Source: Paraburkholderia tagetis
Lineage (GTDB): Bacteria; Pseudomonadota; Gammaproteobacteria; Burkholderiales; Burkholderiaceae
Length of the DNA stretch: 64,000 bases
Reading direction: 5' to 3'
Assembly: GCF_022213065.1 (NCBI RefSeq)
Contig: NZ_JAKLJA010000009.1
Location: forward strand, 124,001 to 188,000
The notes beneath the pieces are model-generated. The model worked only from the letters and a program-made list of their open reading frames with translations, did no database searches and had not been told where the DNA came from. Of the stretch, positions 17,690 to 26,300 are shown one piece after another. Numbering within the stretch: the first letter of the stretch is position 1; the number at the start of each line of letters is the position of its first letter. A program made the position numbers and the translations under genes.

Positions 17690-18376
17690 TTACTTCGACG
17701 GCGCTTCTACGCGTCGCAAATAGTCGGCGAGCCGCCTGCCGCTTACGTCGGGAAACGGTTCGAGCACTTCCACGTCGTTCATCCGGGCGATGTTGAAGTT
17801 GCGGAAGTCCTCGCGCATTTCGCACCACGCGCCGACCGTCCACTGCGCGCCCCAGTACACGAGTCCGAGCGGCCAGATGCGCCGTTCGGTATGCGCGCCG
17901 ATGCGATCGCAATACGCGAAGCGAACCACGAGCCGCGCGTCGACGGCGCGATGCAACGCGTCCACCTTCTCCGAATACGCGGGATCGACGTGATACGACG
18001 GCGCGAACACGGCGATGCGCTCGAGCACTGCGCGCTTCTCGGCGGGCATGGCCGCGGCGATCTTCGCGAGCGCGCCGCGCGCACCGCCCGCGAGCACGGC
18101 GCCGCCCCAGGATTCGGCCATGCGCGCGCCCACGGCGAGCGCGGTGAGCTCGTCAGCGGTGAAGGTGAGCGGCGGCAGGCTAGCCGTGCGGGCGAGCCGG
18201 TAGCCGATGCCCGCTTCGCCTTCGATCGGCACGCCCGAAAGCTGAAGGTCGCGCACGTCGCGATAGACGGTGCGCGGCGACACCTCGAGCCACTGCGCGA
18301 GCTGCTGCGCGGTGGTGAGGCGGCGACCGCGCAGCAGCTCGGCGATGCGGAAAAGGCGGTCGGCTCGGCGGGTCAT
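17690..18376 (-). CDS. YafY-type WYL-domain transcriptional regulator
   Basis: A 228-residue protein starting at ATG 18376 (MTRRADRLFRIAELL). The N-terminal winged helix-turn-helix is RRLTTAQQLAQWLEVSPRTV followed by YRDVRDLQ (about residues 18-47). The C-terminal WYL-type domain has FAYCDRIGAHTERRIWPLGL and a tryptophan-rich YWGAQWTVGAWCEMR, matching the YafY/YobV group. Ligand and targets are unknown. It lies 119 bp behind the VOC gene on the same strand, and the two may be co-transcribed or functionally linked. Confidence 0.88.
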   Translation of the reverse strand: MTRRADRLFRIAELLRGRRLTTAQQLAQWLEVSPRTVYRDVRDLQLSGVPIEGEAGIGYRLARTASLPPLTFTADELTALAVGARMAESWGGAVLAGGARGALAKIAAAMPAEKRAVLERIAVFAPSYHVDPAYSEKVDALHRAVDARLVVRFAYCDRIGAHTERRIWPLGLVYWGAQWTVGAWCEMREDFRNFNIARMNDVEVLEPFPDVSGRRLADYLRRVEAPSK

Positions 18377-18495
18377 GGTTGGGCGGGCCAGAACGGTGGA
18401 CGGGGTCCGGACTTGCTGGGCGGACTGCGCTGCGGGCGGCGCTCGTGCTCGTGTTCGCTTTTGCTTTCGCGCGGTAGCGCAGATGATAGCGCCGC

Positions 18496-18897
18496 TCAGC
18501 CCAGCTTGGCGGCGTGCAGGCCCACGCGGTTGCCTTCGGTATCGATGAAAAAACCGATATAGCCGTAATTGTTGGGCAGCTCCAGCGCGGGGCCTTGCTT
18601 CTTGCCGCCGGCCTTTTCCACGCGGTCGAGCACGGCCGTGATCGACGGATGCGCGTTCAGATACACGAGCACGCCCTTCGGGTCCGGCTTGGCGTCGCGT
18701 GGATTGAAGACGATGCAGCCGCCGGTTTCCGCCTCCGTGTGGGCGAACAGCGCCATCGGCACCCCGCCGACCACCTCGCGCTGCAGCGCCGTATCGAAGG
18801 CGGTTTCGTAAAACGTGGCGGCGCGGTCCAGGTCGTGCGCGGGGATTTCGAACCACGAGATGACACGGGAAACTTCATGGGAAACTTCGGTCGACAT
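18496..18897 (-). CDS. VOC (glyoxalase/bleomycin-resistance) family protein
   Basis: A 133-residue protein starting at ATG 18897 (MSTEVSHEVSRVISWFEIPA), with GAGGAG just upstream. The two beta-alpha-beta modules of the vicinal-oxygen-chelate fold can be followed: VISWFEIPAHDLDRAATFYE and later GYIGFFIDTEGNRVGLHA. VOC proteins include glyoxalase I, dioxygenases and binding proteins; the substrate is not predictable here. It probably pairs with the YafY regulator behind it. Confidence 0.85.
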   Translation of the reverse strand: MSTEVSHEVSRVISWFEIPAHDLDRAATFYETAFDTALQREVVGGVPMALFAHTEAETGGCIVFNPRDAKPDPKGVLVYLNAHPSITAVLDRVEKAGGKKQGPALELPNNYGYIGFFIDTEGNRVGLHAAKLG

Positions 18898-19034
18898 GAT
18901 GCGCTCCTCGGATGCCAATAGTGTCGATGGCGGATGCGGTGAAATGGCGGCGGCTGGCGGGATGCCGTGGCGCCGGCCTGCCCGCTGCGCCGCTGCGCGC
19001 CGCGCGGGTCGGCGTAGAGACAGTGTGCTGAGGT

Positions 19035-19060
19035 GCTACTGACAGCGTGCTGTCAGTAGC
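19035..19060. promoter_or_regulatory. Perfect 11-bp inverted repeat in the VOC / glycosyltransferase gap
   Basis: Arms GCTACTGACAG and CTGTCAGTAGC with loop CGTG. It is not followed by a T run, so it looks more like an operator or a mRNA structure than a terminator. It lies 138 bp in front of the VOC start and 131 bp in front of the glycosyltransferase start, two divergent genes. Confidence 0.6.
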
Positions 19061-19191
19061 TTTGACAGGACGATCCCGGGACCGTCATTGCCCGGCACAG
19101 CGCGGTGTCTGCGTACGTTTTCGAGAGAGAGGCGCGCGCAAATCTGCTGTAATCGGCGGGTCTATTCTCTTGGTCCGGCGGCTCGCGCTTC

Positions 19192-19986
19192 ATGTCTCCA
19201 AACATCTCCATCATCACGCCCACGGCCAACCGCGAGGCCTTCCTGCCGGCGATCGCGCGCTGCGTGGCGCGTCAGCAAGTCGACTGGGAGTGGCTCGTGC
19301 TCGACGACAGCCCGCAGCCCAGCGCCTTCATGCGCCAGCTCGCCGACACCGATCCGCGCGTGCGCTACTACTGGTCGAAGCAACCCATGTCGATCGGCGC
19401 GAAGCGCAATTTCCTCGTGGGCGAGTCGCGCGGCGAGCTGATCGCCCACTTCGACGACGACGATCACTACGCCACCCACTATCTCTCGGGCATGGTGCGG
19501 CTGTTGCACGAGAGCGGCGCGCAGCTCATGAAGCTCTCGACGTTCTGGATGTATGCGCCGCATACGCAGTTTTTAGGCTACATGGACCTGAATGCGCGCG
19601 TGGGCCTGCATTACGTGCTCAAGGGCAAGGAAGTGGGCACGGTGACCTTTCACGAGAAGATGCAGATTGGCGCCGATTTCATTCTTTTCTACGGCTTTGC
19701 CTACGTGTACCGCAAGGCGCTGTTCGACATCGCGCGCTTCGACGATGTCAACCTGTGCGAGGACGAGAGCTTCATCCGCCGTGTGGTGGAATCGGGCCAG
19801 AAAGTGCTCGCCGCTGAGGACACTCAGGCGAGCTGCCTGCATCTGATCCACCCGGCTTCAACCTCGCGGTGCTTTTCGCGCCACTCGCTGCCGGCTTTCC
19901 TGCTGCCCAGGCTCTTTCCGGAGTACGAAGGATATCCGCTGCCCGTCGAGCCGGGCGGCACGGATGTCGGGCCTGCGCGAGTCTGA
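19192..19986 (+). CDS. Family 2 glycosyltransferase
   Basis: A 264-residue protein starting at ATG 19192 (MSPNISIITPTANREAFLPA). It has the GT-A fold pattern: SIITPTANR at the N-terminus, WLVLDDSPQPS (about residues 34-44), and the DXD-type metal motif in HFDDDDHYA at about residues 86-94. The end of the domain is marked by FDDVNLCEDESFI. No transmembrane segments are seen. The acceptor is unknown and no polysaccharide genes are nearby, so it is a stand-alone gene. Confidence 0.85.
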   Translation: MSPNISIITPTANREAFLPAIARCVARQQVDWEWLVLDDSPQPSAFMRQLADTDPRVRYYWSKQPMSIGAKRNFLVGESRGELIAHFDDDDHYATHYLSGMVRLLHESGAQLMKLSTFWMYAPHTQFLGYMDLNARVGLHYVLKGKEVGTVTFHEKMQIGADFILFYGFAYVYRKALFDIARFDDVNLCEDESFIRRVVESGQKVLAAEDTQASCLHLIHPASTSRCFSRHSLPAFLLPRLFPEYEGYPLPVEPGGTDVGPARV

Positions 19987-20081
19987 ATTTGCGTCTGACG
20001 CGGAGTGTGTCTAAAGCAGGGGTGAGGGCTGTGCCGCCATGAGTGGACCATGCGCCTGGCAGCGCATGGTCTCGATGGCGA

Positions 20082-21416
20082 TCAGCCGTTCTGGTCGGCG
20101 CTGCCCGGGCCCTTGCCGGCGGCGGCATCCTGGCCGGCGTTCGCGGGACGCTGGCGCACGCTGCCCGCGATCAGGTCGAAGCGGAACAGGCGGCATTCGA
20201 GCGCGCCGTTGAAGAGCGGCGTCTTGGCCGCTTCGCGCAGGCGCAACTGGCCCGGCAGCTTGCGGTCCGAGGTGAGGAAGAATGCGCGCCAGCCGGTGAA
20301 GCGCTGCTTGAGCGCGTCGCCGAGCGCCTGGAAGAATTCGGCGTCGGGCGCGTCGGTGTGGACGCGGCGGAAGGCTTCCTGAGCCTCATCGTCGTCGCGC
20401 ATCTCGCGGGGCGCGCGCGCCTCGCCGCGCGCATTGCGCCCGCGCACCTCGATACGCTCGCCATACGGCGGATTCGCCACGAGGATCCCGTTGCCTTCGG
20501 CGGGCGGCGTCATGTTGCGCGCGTCGAGCTGCTTGAGCGGCACGTTGCCGAGACCCGCGCGCGAGAAGTTGGCGCGCGCCTTCTCGAGCATGACGTCGGA
20601 AATGTCGCTGCCGAAGATGCGCAGTTCCGGCGCGTGGCTCATGGCCGCGTTGCGCGCCGTGTTCGCTTCGCTCTTCAGATGGCGCCACGCGGCGGCGTCG
20701 GCCTGCTTCAGGCGCTCGAAGCCGAAGCTGCGCGAAAGCCCAGGCGCGATGCCGAGCGCGACTTGCGCGGCTTCCGCGAGAAACGTGCCGCTGCCGCACA
20801 TCGGGTCGTAGAGGGGCATCTCGGGCGTCCAGCCGGTGAGGCGCAGGATGCCGGCGGCGAGGTTCTCGCGCAGGGGCGCGGCGCCCTTGTCCAGACGCCA
20901 GCCACGCTTGAAGAGCGGCTCGCCCGAGGTGTCGAGGTAGAGCGTGCAGTCGTTTGCGGTGAGGAAGGCGAACACGCGCACGTCGGGGTAGGCGGTATCG
21001 ACGCTCGGACGCGCGCCGGCCTTGTCGCGCATACGGTCGCAAATCGCGTCTTTCACGCGCAGCGTGGCGAATTCGAGGCTGCGCAGCGGCGACTTGATCG
21101 CGGTGATGTCGATGCGGATCGTCTCGTTCGGCGAGAACCACTTTTCCCACTGCTGCTCGCGCGCGAGCGCGTAGATGTCCTGCTCGCCGCGATAGGGCCG
21201 CTGGGCGAGCTTCAGGAGCACGCGGCTCGCAATGCGCGAATGCAGGTTTGCGGCCATGCCGCCGGCCCAGTTGCCGCGAAAATGCACGCCGCCGGGCACT
21301 TCGGCGCCGACCTCGAGCGCGCCGGGCGGCAGGTGCCGCTGCGCGGTTTCGGCCAGTTCGGCGGCGAGCGGGGCTTCGAGGCCGCGCGGGCAGGGAGCAA
21401 AGAAATCGAAAGACAT
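20082..21416 (-). CDS. rlmL: THUMP-domain 23S rRNA guanine-N2 methyltransferase, RlmL-type
   Basis: A 444-residue protein starting at ATG 21416 (MSFDFFAPCPRGLEAPLAAE). An N-terminal THUMP domain (about residues 50-160) precedes a class I methyltransferase. It shows DPMCGSGTFLAEAA (SAM motif I), FGSDISDVMLEKARANFSRA and the catalytic NPPYGER. It corresponds to the N-terminal RlmL half of the enterobacterial fusion RlmKL and lacks the RlmK half. A short Arg/Asp/Glu-rich insert (about residues 345-360) follows NPPYGER. The symbol is by analogy. Confidence 0.88.
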   Translation of the reverse strand: MSFDFFAPCPRGLEAPLAAELAETAQRHLPPGALEVGAEVPGGVHFRGNWAGGMAANLHSRIASRVLLKLAQRPYRGEQDIYALAREQQWEKWFSPNETIRIDITAIKSPLRSLEFATLRVKDAICDRMRDKAGARPSVDTAYPDVRVFAFLTANDCTLYLDTSGEPLFKRGWRLDKGAAPLRENLAAGILRLTGWTPEMPLYDPMCGSGTFLAEAAQVALGIAPGLSRSFGFERLKQADAAAWRHLKSEANTARNAAMSHAPELRIFGSDISDVMLEKARANFSRAGLGNVPLKQLDARNMTPPAEGNGILVANPPYGERIEVRGRNARGEARAPREMRDDDEAQEAFRRVHTDAPDAEFFQALGDALKQRFTGWRAFFLTSDRKLPGQLRLREAAKTPLFNGALECRLFRFDLIAGSVRQRPANAGQDAAAGKGPGSADQNG

Positions 21417-21647
21417 GAGAAAGAGAGGTGACGCTGCGGGGGGAAGGCGCCATTGTACGCGCCTTGGCGCGGCGGTTTCAGGCGGCTTGCCGCGCGAGCG
21501 GCGTGATGTTGGGGCGAGGCTGCTGGCGGGCTTGCCAAAGATCCCCCTGGATCTGCAAGCCGAGCCAATGTTCCGGTGTGGTGCCGAACGGCAGAGGCTC
21601 GATCCGGACGCGGCGTGCCGCGTCCGTCGAAGTATCCGCGTGAGATG

Positions 21648-22391
21648 TCAGCCCGCCGTTGCGGCGGCTGGCACGGGCTGCGGGCAGGCGAGGCTGGTCA
21701 CGGGCGACATGCGCCCGGAGGTCTTCGCGCCACGCTTCGTCGTGGCTGTCGCACTCACCTGCGGCGTGGCGGCCAGCGTGCGCACGCCGCTTGCGATGAC
21801 CTGCGAGAGTGCCGCCACCGCGCGCCGGTGGCCGGCCACGAGTGCGTCATATCCGTCGCCGACGGGCTCGTTGAGCATGCTGCGGCAGGTCATGATCGCC
21901 TGCGAGTCGAGCGAGCGCACGCTCCAGACCGCGTCGATGAGGGCATGCGAGCTCGGCCACGATTCGAAGCGCTGGACCTTCACGCTCACGCGGTAGACCG
22001 GCACGCCCTCGGGATGCGGCGAGCCGTACACGTCGATGGTGCCGAGCTGCTGCGTGAGATCGCCGGAAAGCGCACGGCGGATCTCGTCGCCGGGCAGCGA
22101 GGCCCAGCGTTCCTGCTCGAGCACCTTGACCCGGTTGGCGTCGTCCCACACGACGAGCTGAGCCTTCGCGACTTGCTGCGGCACGTCGACCGGCGCCAGC
22201 TCGACGAGCAAAGCCGGATTGCCCGTGGTCGAGGCGACGCCCGCGCGCGCGCCATCGTTGGCCGCGTCGGTGGGGCTCAGCGTATAGAAGTGGCTGCTGG
22301 GCGAGGCGCAGCCCGCGAGCGCCGCCGCGAGGGCGAGCGCCGCAAGGGCCGAGGCTGCCGGAAGCCGCAGGGGGAGCCCGCGGAACGTCAT
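21648..22391 (-). CDS. pqiC: PqiC-type lipoprotein of the Pqi lipid-transport system
   Basis: A 247-residue lipoprotein (DUF330/ABC-type transport auxiliary family). Start at ATG 22391, overlapping pqiB by four bases. The signal peptide ends LAGC at about residue 28, followed by ASPSSHFYTLSP, which is the family hallmark. PqiC sits in the outer membrane and connects to the PqiB tube that carries lipids across the periplasm. The last 40 residues or so (from about TPQVSATATTKRGAKTSG) are low complexity. Last gene of the pqiA-pqiA-pqiB-pqiC operon. Confidence 0.9.
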   Translation of the reverse strand: MTFRGLPLRLPAASALAALALAAALAGCASPSSHFYTLSPTDAANDGARAGVASTTGNPALLVELAPVDVPQQVAKAQLVVWDDANRVKVLEQERWASLPGDEIRRALSGDLTQQLGTIDVYGSPHPEGVPVYRVSVKVQRFESWPSSHALIDAVWSVRSLDSQAIMTCRSMLNEPVGDGYDALVAGHRRAVAALSQVIASGVRTLAATPQVSATATTKRGAKTSGRMSPVTSLACPQPVPAAATAG

Positions 22392-24055
22392 GGCTTGTCT
22401 CCTGATTTGCCGCGCAGCAGCGATTCGGGATGGCGCTCCAGATAATCGGAGAGCGCGTTGAGGGATTGCAACGTGCGCGTGAGTTCCTGCAGCGCCTGAT
22501 GCACGTCCGATTGCAGCGGAGAGTCGTGCTGCAGCGTGGATTGCGCGGCGTTGAAGGTCTTCTGCGCCTCGTCGAGCGTGCCGCGCATCTGCGGCAGGAT
22601 CTCGTCGTTGACCTTGCCGAACAACTGGTTGGCGTTCTTCAGCGAGTCGTTCAGGTTGTTGCCGATCTGGTCGAACGGGATCTTGTCGAGCTTCTTCGCG
22701 ATGTCGGCGAGCTGCAACTGCAGTTCCTCGAGCGAGTTCGGAATCGTCGGCAACTGCATGGGGTCGCGGTCGAGATCCACCTTCGCGGCCGGCGCCTTCG
22801 GGAAGATGTCGAGTGCGACGTAGAGCTGGCCCGTGATCAGATTGCCGGTGCGCAACTGGCCACGCAGGCCGCGCGCGACGAGCCGCTTGACCAGCTCCTG
22901 GCTTTGCGCCGTATGAGGTGCGGGCGCTTCGCCGTGGATGCGGCGCGACAGACGCTGCGGATACAGGTTCATCGCCACTGGCATCGTGAAGTTGTGCGCC
23001 TTCTGGTCGTACTCGATGCCGATGTCGGTCACCTGGCCGAGCACGATGCCGCGGAAGTCGATCGGCGCGCCCACCGAGAGGCCGCGCAGCGACTGGTTGA
23101 AGTACATCACCACGCGCACCGGCGCGCCGTCCGGCTCGCGTATCGCTTCGGTTTCGTCGGCCGCGAGCGTGAATGTCGAGTTGTCGGGCGCCTGCGGGCC
23201 CATGGCCTGGCCGGGCGGCGACTGGAACGCGAGGCCGCCCACCACCACGGTCGCGAGCGATTGCGTGTTGATCTTGATGCCGCTCGAATCGAGCTGCACG
23301 TTCACGCCGCTGGCGTGCCACCAGCGTGTGTTGGTACCCACGTACTGATCGTAGGGCGAGCGCACGAACACCTGCACCGTCACCCCGTTGCCGTCCTTGT
23401 CGAGCGAGTAGCCCGTCACCTGGCCCACCTGGATGCGCCGATAGAAAATGGGCGTGCCGATGTCGAGCGAGCCCAGGTTGTCGCTATGCAGCGTGTAGCG
23501 GTGGCCTTTTTCGTCGATGGTCACGGCGGGCGGCGTTTCGAGCCCGACGAAGTCGCTCGTGGTTTCGTCCGAGCGGCCGGCGTCGGCGCCGATGTAGGAG
23601 CCCGAAAGCAGCGTGCCGAGGCCCGAGACGCCGCTTGCGCCGATGCGCGCACGCACGACCCAGAAATGGCTGTCCTTCTTGGCGAAGTTTTCGGCGTCCT
23701 TGGTGAGCTCCACGGTCACCAGCACGCGCGAGAGATTCGGCGAAAGCTTGATGGCGCGCACCGAGCCGATATCGACGTCCTTGTATTTGACCTTGGTTTT
23801 GCCCGGCTCGAGCCCGTCGGCGGAGAGGAAGCTGATCGTGATGGTCGGGCCGCGCGAGGCCACCGACTTCACCACGAGCGCAATGCCGATCAGCGCCGCG
23901 ACGAGCGGCACGATCCAGACGAGCGAAGGGAGCCAGCGCCTCGGCTTGACGATGTCCGGTTCGGGCAGGTCGGGCGGCAACGAGCCACCGCCTGAAGGCG
24001 CGCCGCCGGAGGGCGCGCCGCCAGAGGGCGGGGTCGGTCCTTTCGGACTATTCAT
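22388..24055 (-). CDS. pqiB: PqiB, MCE-domain intermembrane lipid transport protein
   Basis: A 555-residue protein with a Gly/Pro/Ser-rich cytoplasmic start (repeat GGAPSGGAPSGGG), one transmembrane helix (about residues 44-66) and three MCE/MlaD domains: GLEPGKTKVKYKDVDIGSVR at about 82-101, then IGTPIFYRRIQVGQVTGY, then LSVGAPIDFRGIVLGQVTDI. The C-terminal part is a helical, coiled-coil-like region rich in Gln/Leu that forms the needle in PqiB. It probably spans the periplasm between PqiA and PqiC. It overlaps pqiA by 8 bp and pqiC by 4 bp. Confidence 0.93.
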   Translation of the reverse strand: MNSPKGPTPPSGGAPSGGAPSGGGSLPPDLPEPDIVKPRRWLPSLVWIVPLVAALIGIALVVKSVASRGPTITISFLSADGLEPGKTKVKYKDVDIGSVRAIKLSPNLSRVLVTVELTKDAENFAKKDSHFWVVRARIGASGVSGLGTLLSGSYIGADAGRSDETTSDFVGLETPPAVTIDEKGHRYTLHSDNLGSLDIGTPIFYRRIQVGQVTGYSLDKDGNGVTVQVFVRSPYDQYVGTNTRWWHASGVNVQLDSSGIKINTQSLATVVVGGLAFQSPPGQAMGPQAPDNSTFTLAADETEAIREPDGAPVRVVMYFNQSLRGLSVGAPIDFRGIVLGQVTDIGIEYDQKAHNFTMPVAMNLYPQRLSRRIHGEAPAPHTAQSQELVKRLVARGLRGQLRTGNLITGQLYVALDIFPKAPAAKVDLDRDPMQLPTIPNSLEELQLQLADIAKKLDKIPFDQIGNNLNDSLKNANQLFGKVNDEILPQMRGTLDEAQKTFNAAQSTLQHDSPLQSDVHQALQELTRTLQSLNALSDYLERHPESLLRGKSGDKP

Positions 24056-24710
24056 GAGGGCGATCCTGAGAGTGTTGCGAGAGTTGCTGTTTATCTTCGT
24101 CTACCGGATCCCAGATGAGGCGGGGATCGAATTGCATCGACGCGATCATCGTCAGGATCACGACCGAGCCGAACGCGATCGCGCCAGGCCCCGCTGTAAT
24201 CACCGCAAGCGACTGGAAGCGTACCAGCGCGACGGTCAACGTGACCACGAACACGTCCAGCATCGACCAGCGGCCGATGAACTCGACGAGCCGGTAGAGC
24301 TTCGTGCGCTCGGCCGGGCGCCACGTGGAGCGGCGCTGCGCGGTCGTGCAGAGCAGGGCGAGCACGGACAGCTTGAGCATGGGCACGAGAATGCTCGCAA
24401 TGAAGACGATCACCGCGAGCGGTGCGTCGCCCGAGGTCCAGAAGTAGGCGACGCCGCTCATGATGGTGTCGTCCTCCTCGCCGACGAGCGAAGCCGTATG
24501 CATCACCGGCAGCAGATTCGCGGGGATGTACAGGATCGCGGCGGCAAAGAGCAGCGCCCAGGTGCGCGTCAGGCTGTCGGGGGTGCGCACGTGCATCGGC
24601 GAGTTGCAGCGCCCGCAGCGCTCATGCGCGGCCTGGCGCGCGCGCGGCTGCACGTGGCCGCAGGCGTGGCAGGAGATCAGGCCGGCGTCGGTGGCGGTGA
24701 CAAATTTCAT
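24048..24710 (-). CDS. PqiA-like membrane protein, second module
   Basis: A 220-residue membrane protein starting at ATG 24710 (MKFVTATDAGLISCHACGHV). It has a rubredoxin-like zinc module near the N-terminus (CHACGHV ... CGRC, about residues 14-37) followed by four hydrophobic segments, including the conserved NLLPVMHT and GRWSMLDVFVVTLTVALV. E. coli PqiA has two such modules fused; here they are two genes. Second gene of the operon, 25 bp behind the first. Confidence 0.9.
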   Translation of the reverse strand: MKFVTATDAGLISCHACGHVQPRARQAAHERCGRCNSPMHVRTPDSLTRTWALLFAAAILYIPANLLPVMHTASLVGEEDDTIMSGVAYFWTSGDAPLAVIVFIASILVPMLKLSVLALLCTTAQRRSTWRPAERTKLYRLVEFIGRWSMLDVFVVTLTVALVRFQSLAVITAGPGAIAFGSVVILTMIASMQFDPRLIWDPVDEDKQQLSQHSQDRPHE

Positions 24711-24735
24711 CGGGATGCCTTGGTGCGCGGAGTGT

Positions 24736-25809
24736 TCATTGCGGGGTCCAGCCCGGGGCGTTTGCGCTGCCGCCGTGCCCCTTCGGCGCGTCCGGATCGC
24801 GGATTTCGGGGCTGGCGAGCGGGCTGATCGTGTCGGCCGTGCCGGCTGTGCCGCTGGTGCCGCTAGTGCCAGTTGTGCCACTGGTGCGGGTTGTGCGGGT
24901 TATGCCGCCAGGCACCGGGTCGGCGTTGCCAGCGGCTTCGCTCGCTTCGAGCGCCTCCTCGGCGAGCACCGCGGGCACCCCCGGGTCGAGCGCACCTTCC
25001 GGGTCGATATCGAGTCCACCGTCGAGGCCGGCTGCGCTTGCGTCGCGGGGGAGGGCATGCCCGGCGGCGCCATCGAAGCCGCCAGAGCCACGTGAGCCGC
25101 CCAGGTTACCAGGACCGCCCGGGCCACCGGACCCACCCGGCCCGCCCGAACCCGTTCCGTTGCCCGCCGGACCCGCACCGCCGCGGCGCGCGGCGCGCGC
25201 GTTTTCGCGCAGGGCGTCGGCGACGTCCCATAGCGTGCGCGCGTCGAAGGTCAGGACCACGGTGACCATGAGTGTGAGCGCACCGAACGCGAAAAGCGCG
25301 GTTTCCGGAATCACGCGTGCGAGGCTCACCATCTTCACGATGGTGATGAGCACGCCCAGCATGAAGACTTCGAGCATGCCCCAAGGCCGCACGAACTGGA
25401 TCGTACGGAGTACGAGATTGAATCCCGGTGGAATGTAGCCGCGCCGGATGGGCAGGAGCACATAGAGCAGCGCGACCAGCTCGGTGAGCGGGCAGAGGAT
25501 GGTGGCGAAAAAGACCATCACCGCGACGATCTCCATGCCCTCGTCCCACAGCACCACGAGCGCGCCGAAGAGGCTCGAGTGCGAGGTAATGCCATTGGCA
25601 TCGAGCTCGATGATGGGAAACGACTGCGCGATGACGAACGTGACGAGCGCGGCGACAGTGATCGCGCAGATGCGATCGAGCTGCGATGAAGCGCTGTTAT
25701 AGAGCGTGGCGCCGCAGCGCGTGCAGCGTGCGCTCTGTCGCCCGAGCAGGCGAGGCTTGTGGTAGAGCGCGTCGCACTCGTGACACGCAATCAGATTGTC
25801 CAGGGCCAT
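24736..25809 (-). CDS. pqiA: PqiA-like membrane protein, first module, with a long low-complexity tail
   Basis: A 357-residue protein starting at ATG 25809 (MALDNLIACHECDALYHKPR). A zinc module (CHECD ... CTRCGA, about residues 9-34) and four membrane segments end at about residue 190 (TLWDVADALRENA). The final 150 residues (208-357) are unlike the family: a Gly/Pro/Ser run of collagen-like character, an acidic Ala/Glu part, then a Thr-Ser-Gly repeat (TSGTTGTSGTSGTAGTADT). The tail would be cytoplasmic if the usual topology holds. The frame continues upstream to 25914; I chose the Met nearest the family start. Confidence 0.85.
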   Translation of the reverse strand: MALDNLIACHECDALYHKPRLLGRQSARCTRCGATLYNSASSQLDRICAITVAALVTFVIAQSFPIIELDANGITSHSSLFGALVVLWDEGMEIVAVMVFFATILCPLTELVALLYVLLPIRRGYIPPGFNLVLRTIQFVRPWGMLEVFMLGVLITIVKMVSLARVIPETALFAFGALTLMVTVVLTFDARTLWDVADALRENARAARRGGAGPAGNGTGSGGPGGSGGPGGPGNLGGSRGSGGFDGAAGHALPRDASAAGLDGGLDIDPEGALDPGVPAVLAEEALEASEAAGNADPVPGGITRTTRTSGTTGTSGTSGTAGTADTISPLASPEIRDPDAPKGHGGSANAPGWTPQ

Positions 25810-26300
25810 GCGGGCAAAAGACGCAAAACGACGTGAACGGAACGAAGGGCGCAGGCGCTGCGGCGCGCCGGCTGCGGCACTGCCGGCCATGTTACCAAAG
25901 GAGGCCGATAGCACGTGTTTCCTTCGCTAAAGAGTGAGCGGCGAGCCGCGCGTCCGATGGCACGGGCCGCCATCGCAGCCCGTTCGCCGCCCCTTTGCAG
26001 CGCCTTCGCAGCCCGAACGGCGTGGGAGTGTGCCACGTTTGCTGCAACCGCGTGCTGCACCTGCGCAGCGGCCGTGCGCTAGCTCAGACCGAGCCGGCTT
26101 CCTGCCGCGGGCGTTGCCGCGCGTACCGTGGTGCACCACGGTACGCGAGCGGCGCCATGCGCGATCTCAAGATGCTTGCCTTCGCGCCACCAGGTTATCT
26201 TTCATTCTGAGCGGCCGGGTTATCGGCCATCCCTCCAGGGGGCTCGCGTGGGCGGCGGGTGCGATGGGTGGAGGTTCCGGCGCCCGGGTTGGGGAAGACC
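25810..26300. promoter_or_regulatory. Divergent intergenic region pqi / yceI with a 28-bp perfect palindrome
   Basis: About 490 bp without a supported gene, between the pqi operon (minus) and yceI (plus). The notable element is a 28-bp perfect palindrome at 26120-26147 centred on GTGCAC. It lies 154 bp in front of yceI and 311 bp in front of pqiA. The rest is GC-rich with no repeat I can define. Confidence 0.65.

Noticed and set aside
17690..18856. 388-residue frame extending the YafY regulator upstream through the VOC gene
   Set aside because: The upstream part is a wrong frame of the VOC gene; the regulator starts at 18376.
21648..23321. 557-residue minus frame joining pqiC to out-of-frame pqiB sequence
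   Set aside because: Only the 3-prime 247 codons (from ATG 22391) make a lipoprotein; the first part runs through pqiB in the wrong frame.
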